In this document: positions 7,016-10,589 of the stretch, piece by piece
How the letters are laid out: every line of letters starts with the position of its first letter
Numbering within the stretch: position 1 is the first letter of the stretch
Source: Victivallales bacterium
GTDB taxonomy: Bacteria; Verrucomicrobiota; Lentisphaeria; Oligosphaerales; Lenti-02
DNA length: 10,589 nucleotides
NCBI GenBank assembly: GCA_018648945.1
Contig: JABGQJ010000224.1
Location: 1-10,589, forward strand
Reading direction: 5' to 3'
Program-made: the position numbers and the translations under genes
The notes under the pieces: model-generated
Told to the model about the DNA's origin: nothing
What the model saw: the letters and a program-made list of their open reading frames with translations, nothing else
The model's database searches: none

Positions 7016-7054
7016 GGCGTTGTCCCCGCAATCCCCCCCCACGGAGTATCTCCC

Positions 7055-7999
7055 ATGCACACCGTCCCTCTTGGCGATTCCGGCATCCAGGTAACTCCTC
7101 TCTGCCTCGGCAGTTGGAACATGGCCGGCGACGATGGCTGGGGCCCCGACGACGACGGCCGGGCGGTGGCGCTGATCCATCATGCCCTCGCTACGGGCTG
7201 CAACTTCGTGGATACGGCCCGTGGTTACGGGGGAGGCCACGCGGAGACCGTTGTGGGCAAGGCCATCAAGGGACGACGCGATCAGGTTGTCGTGGCCACC
7301 AAGATGCTCCATTGCCCCCCGGCCCGGGTCAGCGCCGAACTGGAGGCGAGCCTTGCCTGCCTGGACACCGACTACGTCGATCTCTATATCTGCCATTGGC
7401 CGCGGCCGAGTCTGCCGCTTGAGCCATTCTTCGAGGCGCTCGTGGCCGAGCGTGAGGCCGGCCGCATCCGCGCCATTGGGGTCTCCAATTTCAGCCTGCA
7501 CCAGTTGGAGATCGCCAGGCAGTATGGGATAGTCAGCCTGCAACCCCCCATGTCCATTCTCTGGCGTTTCCCCGATGCGGCCCGCGAGTTCTGCCGTCAG
7601 CACGGGATCGCGATCACGCCATACTCCCCCCTTGCCCAGGGATTGCTCACCGGGCGTTTCTCCTCGGGTGAGGGGACCGTCAGCGGCATCCGCAGTCGCA
7701 ACCGGCTGTTCAGCGAGGACATCCTCCCCGACTCGCTGGCCGTTGCCCGGCAGGTGGACCAACTGGCCGCGAGGCTGGGCTGCACGAGCAGCCAGGCGGC
7801 CCTCGCCTGGTTGCTGCGCACCCCCGGCATCTCCTCGGTCACCGTGGGGGCCAGCCGACCGCAGCAGTGGGACGACAATCTGGGCTGTCTGGAGGTGGAG
7901 ATCCCCGACGAAGACTATGCCGACCTGGATCGTGCCGGACGCGCTATCTGGGAGCGCATTGGCACCGAAGAAGCCATGTGGGGCTGGAAACCGAACTAG
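7055..7999 (+). CDS. Aldo/keto reductase
   Basis: This 314-residue cytosolic protein is an NAD(P)H-dependent reductase of aldehydes or ketones with a TIM barrel fold. The full catalytic tetrad is visible: Asp53 (FVDTARGYG), Tyr58, Lys83 (ATKMLH) and His114 (ICHWP). Other family marks are IGVSNFS (141-147), ITPYSPLAQGLLTGRF (187-202) and the C-terminal cofactor-binding segment SVTVGASRPQQWDDNL (261-276). Length and order match YajO/IolS-type members. The QPPMS stretch (163-167) replaces the more usual QNPYS of this group. ATG 7055 has GGAG (7043-7046) 8 bases upstream, just after a run of eight C. The physiological substrate is unknown; sugars and small carbonyls are possible. The stop is 3 bases from the stop of the convergent radical SAM gene. 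Confidence 0.92.
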   Translation: MHTVPLGDSGIQVTPLCLGSWNMAGDDGWGPDDDGRAVALIHHALATGCNFVDTARGYGGGHAETVVGKAIKGRRDQVVVATKMLHCPPARVSAELEASLACLDTDYVDLYICHWPRPSLPLEPFFEALVAEREAGRIRAIGVSNFSLHQLEIARQYGIVSLQPPMSILWRFPDAAREFCRQHGIAITPYSPLAQGLLTGRFSSGEGTVSGIRSRNRLFSEDILPDSLAVARQVDQLAARLGCTSSQAALAWLLRTPGISSVTVGASRPQQWDDNLGCLEVEIPDEDYADLDRAGRAIWERIGTEEAMWGWKPN

Positions 8000-8002
8000 T
8001 AC

Positions 8003-9280
8003 CTACGAGCGGAGTTCCGTCGGTTCGAGGACCTTCGGGATCTTGCGCATGCCGGGCTCGCACTGCGGGCCGCAGCCGCAGATGTAGTTGCCGGGGCTCA
8101 TGCCCAGTCGCGGGCCAAACTGCTGCCACATCTCCAGGGTCTCGGTGCAGAGAAAGACCGGCACATCCGCATTGTGTCGACGGATCTCATTGAAGAGAAA
8201 CCCGTAGATCTCCGCTCGCACCGCGTGCGGGAAGGGCCCGGCGGTGACGCCGCTCATCTCGTCGGCTCGCTCCCGCACGGCCTTCGCGAATTCGGGATCG
8301 ATCAGGTCGAGATCGATGCAGGATTCGAGCTCCGCGTAGTCCATCCAGGCCAGCATGAAGAGCCCGATGCTCTCCGGTGTCGTCTCGGTCAGCAGTCGCT
8401 CGATGATTCGCCGGTATTGGTCGCGCCAGCCCTTGACCGGGACGATGGGCTTGAGTTTGAAGCGGATGGGATAGCCTGCCAGCTGGCAGCGCCGGGCGGC
8501 CTCGATGCGCTCGTCTGGCGAGCCGGAGCGGGGCTCGATGACGCGAGCAGCGGTGTCGTTGGCGAGGCTCCAGAGCAGGATCGTGTGGCCCCGGTGGCCC
8601 AGGTCAAGGAGCCAATCCACATTGGCACTTTTGGTGTGGATCAGGTAGTGCTGGTCGGCGGTGGTGGCGTAGTAGTTGATCAGCAGCTCCGACATGCCGT
8701 ACTCCGGCTCGAAGCAGGGCGTGTCGCTTAGGGCGGAGTTGTACATGAAGACCTTCTGCCAGGGCTCCGCCTCGGCAGCTGGGATCACTTGCTTCCGGAT
8801 GAACTCCTCGACATTGGTGTTCACCACAGCCACCTTGCCGCCAGCGCAGTATTGGCAACCATGGGGGCAGCCGAAGATGGTGTCGAACTGTACCCGCGCC
8901 CGGCAGACGCCGCGCTTGGACGTGAAGTTCTCACGGGCGACGCCCCGCCCCCCATGGCCGAGCAGGTCCCTGACCAGCCTCGCCGGGGTGCCGGCCGGGC
9001 AGGCCTCCAGGACCGGTTCGGTCGCCGGTGGGTCATCGATCCGCAGCGTGGAGAACACGATCGCCGGATCGGCATGCGCCCCCAAGCGCCCCTGGCGCAG
9101 ACGCGCATCGTGCCACCCGTGGGTCCGGATCAGTTCCGGTATGTCGGCATCCGTGGCGCGGGCAACGGAGGCAAGGTCGGTCCCCAGCGCGGTCAGCATG
9201 CGTTCGACGCGGTTTGCGGAAAGGGGATCCTCAAGGGCTCGGTCCAGAACTGTGATGCTCGGGGGCGATAGTGGGTACAT
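8003..9280 (-). CDS. Radical SAM protein of the spore-photoproduct-lyase superfamily
   Basis: This 425-residue protein has the CX3CX2C cluster motif at Cys138, Cys142 and Cys145 (GCPHGCQYC), which binds the [4Fe-4S] cluster that cleaves S-adenosylmethionine. The layout after it follows the SPL-type family: HTKSANVDWLL (215-225), LWSLAND (236-242), an EPRSGSPDERIEAA stretch (249-262), AGYPIRFKLKPIVP (268-281) and GWRDQY (284-289). Cys189 stands 44 residues after Cys145, close to the 43-residue offset of the hydrogen-donor Cys141 in B. subtilis SPL. The position after the third cluster Cys, Tyr in SPL, is Ala here. It is ~80 residues longer than SPL (~340) and ends with CGCGPQC (401-407). ATG 9280 is chosen for its GAGGAA site over GTG 9331. 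DNA thymine-dimer repair is possible but not shown; another substrate is equally likely. Confidence 0.82.
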   Translation of the reverse strand: MYPLSPPSITVLDRALEDPLSANRVERMLTALGTDLASVARATDADIPELIRTHGWHDARLRQGRLGAHADPAIVFSTLRIDDPPATEPVLEACPAGTPARLVRDLLGHGGRGVARENFTSKRGVCRARVQFDTIFGCPHGCQYCAGGKVAVVNTNVEEFIRKQVIPAAEAEPWQKVFMYNSALSDTPCFEPEYGMSELLINYYATTADQHYLIHTKSANVDWLLDLGHRGHTILLWSLANDTAARVIEPRSGSPDERIEAARRCQLAGYPIRFKLKPIVPVKGWRDQYRRIIERLLTETTPESIGLFMLAWMDYAELESCIDLDLIDPEFAKAVRERADEMSGVTAGPFPHAVRAEIYGFLFNEIRRHNADVPVFLCTETLEMWQQFGPRLGMSPGNYICGCGPQCEPGMRKIPKVLEPTELRS

Positions 9281-9283
9281 GCG

Positions 9284-9289
9284 TTCCTC
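9284..9289 (-). promoter_or_regulatory. Ribosome binding site for the radical SAM gene start at 9280
   Basis: On the minus strand, GAGGAA lies 3 bases before ATG (9280-9278). The earlier in-frame GTG at 9331 has no such site, and the 17 residues it would add look unrelated to the fold. Confidence 0.6.
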
Positions 9290-9337
9290 ACATGCTGGCG
9301 GCTCGGCGCAGTTGTGGCATCCAGATGGCACCCGCAG

Positions 9338-9365
9338 AGTCTGACCTCACAGCGCGGGAAGTCAA
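9338..9365 (-). promoter_or_regulatory. Weak candidate promoter for the radical SAM gene
   Basis: On the minus strand, TTGACT (9365-9360, 5 of 6 matches) is followed after 16 bases by CAGACT (9343-9338, 3 of 6 matches). It lies downstream of the oadB-type terminator and about 58 bases before the ATG, which is where a promoter is needed, but the -10 box is poor. Confidence 0.3.
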
Positions 9366-9388
9366 GCACTGCCACGGCAGGGAAAGAG

Positions 9389-9420
9389 AACGCCCCACTG
9401 GCGGTAGCCAGTGGGGCGTT
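9389..9420 (-). terminator. Rho-independent terminator of the Na+-decarboxylase beta subunit gene
   Basis: A perfect 14-bp inverted repeat (AACGCCCCACTGGC at 9389-9402 and its complement at 9407-9420) encloses a 4-base loop. On the minus strand it begins 30 bases after the TAG stop of the decarboxylase subunit, and the stem is followed by CTCTTTCCC, a short pyrimidine/T-rich tract. The T run is imperfect, but the stem is very stable. It isolates the downstream radical SAM gene from read-through. Confidence 0.8.
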
Positions 9421-9450
9421 GAGAAGAGGCAGACTATGAGGAGGACTCGG

Positions 9451-10587
9451 CTATGAGAGCATTCTGAGCGCGTTCAGCAACACGCCCGCTGCCACTGCCG
9501 AGCCGATCACGCCGGACACGTTCGGGCCCATGGCGTGCATCAGCAGGAAGTTGTGGGGATCGTCTTCCATACCCACCTTGTTGACCACACGCGCGGCCAT
9601 GGGCACGGCAGATACGCCCGCCGCACCGATGAGCGGGTTGATCTTGTCGCCTGAAAGCTTGCGCATCACTTGACCCAGGAGCAGGCCGCCAGCCGTTCCG
9701 ACGCAGAATGCAACCAGCCCCATGGCCAGGATGCCTAGGGTCTGCGCGTTCAGGAACTTATCGGCGGACAGCTTCGAGCCCACGGCCAGCCCAAGGCAGA
9801 TCGTGACGATATTGATCAGGGAGTTCTGCGCGGTATCGGAGAGACGGTTCACCACGCCACATTCCTTCATCAGGTTGCCGAACATCAGCATGGCGATCAG
9901 CGGCGCCGCATCCGGAAGTAGGAAGGCGCAGAGCAAGGTGATCATCACCGGGAAGGAGACCTTTTCCAGCTTGGACACGTGCCGCAACTGGCTCATCCTG
10001 ATCATGCGCTGCTTCTTGGTGGTCAGCAACCGCATGATCGGCGGCTGGATAATGGGCACCAAGGCCATGTAGGAGTAGGCGGCCACTGCGATCGCCCCCA
10101 GTAGGTTGGGGGACAATCGACTTGCCAGGAAGATGGCGGTCGGCCCGTCCGCGCCGCCGATGATCCCGATCGAGGCCGCGTCCGGCAGGCTGAAGTTGAT
10201 GCCGGGGACGTACTTGGTCAGCACCAAGGCACCGATCAGCGCAAAGAAGATGCCCAACTGGGCTGCGGCACCGAGCAAGGCGGTGATGGGGTTGGCGATC
10301 AGCGGGCCGAAGTCGGTCATCGCACCCACGCCCATGAAGATGAACAGGGGGAAGACACCGGTCTCGACACCCGTCGTGTAGATCATGCCGAGGATGCCAT
10401 CCGGCCCAGAGAGCATGGCCAAGGGGATGTTGGTCATGATCGCGCCGAAGCCGATGGGCAGGAGCAGCAAGGGCTCGAAGCCGCGGAAGACGGCCAGGTA
10501 GATCAGGGCCAAGCCGACCCCGATCATGATCAGGCGACCGAAGCCCAGCGTCCATTCCTTGCCACCCAGGTCGATGAGCTCGTAGAT
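9451..10587 (-). CDS. oadB: Na+-translocating decarboxylase, beta subunit (partial, N terminus missing)
   Basis: The visible 378 residues belong to the beta subunit shared by oxaloacetate (OadB), glutaconyl-CoA (GcdB) and methylmalonyl-CoA (MmdB) decarboxylases. This inner-membrane protein decarboxylates carboxybiotin and pumps Na+ out of the cell. Many TM segments are visible. The residues shown to matter in K. pneumoniae OadB appear with matching spacing: Asp203 = Asp147 of the fragment ([10 protein letters not shown]), Tyr229 = Tyr173 (YSYMAL), and Asn373/Gly377/Ser382 = Asn317/Gly321/Ser326 ([18 protein letters not shown]). All are intact, so it should pump. The frame is open to the window edge and a few to ~50 N-terminal residues are missing. 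Alpha and biotin-carrier subunits would be expected upstream, outside the window, and would decide the substrate. The symbol is for the family, not the substrate. Confidence 0.95.
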   Translation of the reverse strand: MYELIDLGGKEWTLGFGRLIMIGVGLALIYLAVFRGFEPLLLLPIGFGAIMTNIPLAMLSGPDGILGMIYTTGVETGVFPLFIFMGVGAMTDFGPLIANPITALLGAAAQLGIFFALIGALVLTKYVPGINFSLPDAASIGIIGGADGPTAIFLASRLSPNLLGAIAVAAYSYMALVPIIQPPIMRLLTTKKQRMIRMSQLRHVSKLEKVSFPVMITLLCAFLLPDAAPLIAMLMFGNLMKECGVVNRLSDTAQNSLINIVTICLGLAVGSKLSADKFLNAQTLGILAMGLVAFCVGTAGGLLLGQVMRKLSGDKINPLIGAAGVSAVPMAARVVNKVGMEDDPHNFLLMHAMGPNVSGVIGSAVAAGVLLNALRMLS

Positions 10588-10589
10588 GC

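Noticed and set aside
8000..8002. A shared bidirectional terminator between the aldo/keto reductase and radical SAM genes
   Set aside because: The stops are only 3 bases apart and I see no strong inverted repeat with T tracts around them.

Overview
The window is about 10.6 kb of GC-rich bacterial chromosome, densely coded, with mostly short gaps, Shine-Dalgarno sites and stop/start overlaps. A lytic transglycosylase with a membrane anchor indicates a peptidoglycan-containing, probably Gram-negative cell. An electron-transfer-flavoprotein beta subunit of the kind common in anaerobes, together with a Na+-translocating decarboxylase beta subunit, suggests an anaerobic or fermentative lifestyle. 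The gene mix would fit lineages such as Lentisphaerota/Kiritimatiellota or other deep PVC/FCB-like groups, but nothing here fixes the taxon. There are no phage genes, transposases, tRNAs, rRNAs or CRISPR arrays.

Plus strand, left part: the last ~32 codons of an unidentified upstream gene (3-101) carry the ribosome binding site for a sugar phosphate isomerase/epimerase-like TIM barrel (104-976). After a 186-base gap comes a two-gene phosphorelay: a soluble GAF-histidine kinase (1163-2392) and a stand-alone, atypical receiver protein (2409-2990). An etfB gene follows (3072-3887) with no etfA beside it.

Plus strand, middle: a promoter-like site overlapping the etfB stop codon precedes a tightly packed cluster of four envelope genes (3953-7015). 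These are a YhhN/TMEM86-type lysoplasmalogenase-like membrane protein, an unrecognised three-TM protein with a long helical domain, a 74-residue single-unit DUF350-like membrane protein, and a membrane-anchored GH23 lytic transglycosylase. The last three are joined by a 4-base overlap and a 2-base gap, so they are very likely co-translated. This cluster is the best candidate for an undescribed functional module. An aldo/keto reductase (7055-7999) follows on the same strand with its own good ribosome binding site.

Minus strand, right part: a radical SAM protein of the spore-photoproduct-lyase superfamily (8003-9280) converges on the aldo/keto reductase with only 3 bases between stop codons. 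Upstream of it lies the 3' part of an OadB/GcdB/MmdB-type Na+ pump subunit (9451-10587, running off the window), ending in a strong 14-bp hairpin terminator that separates the two minus-strand genes.

The most interesting points are the receiver domain with an expanded alpha4-beta5 region and no Lys-Pro, the orphan EtfB that has lost a signature Glu, the coiled-coil/DUF350/transglycosylase cluster, and the SPL-like enzyme that keeps a possible H-donor Cys but lacks the post-cluster Tyr and has an extra C-terminal Cys motif.
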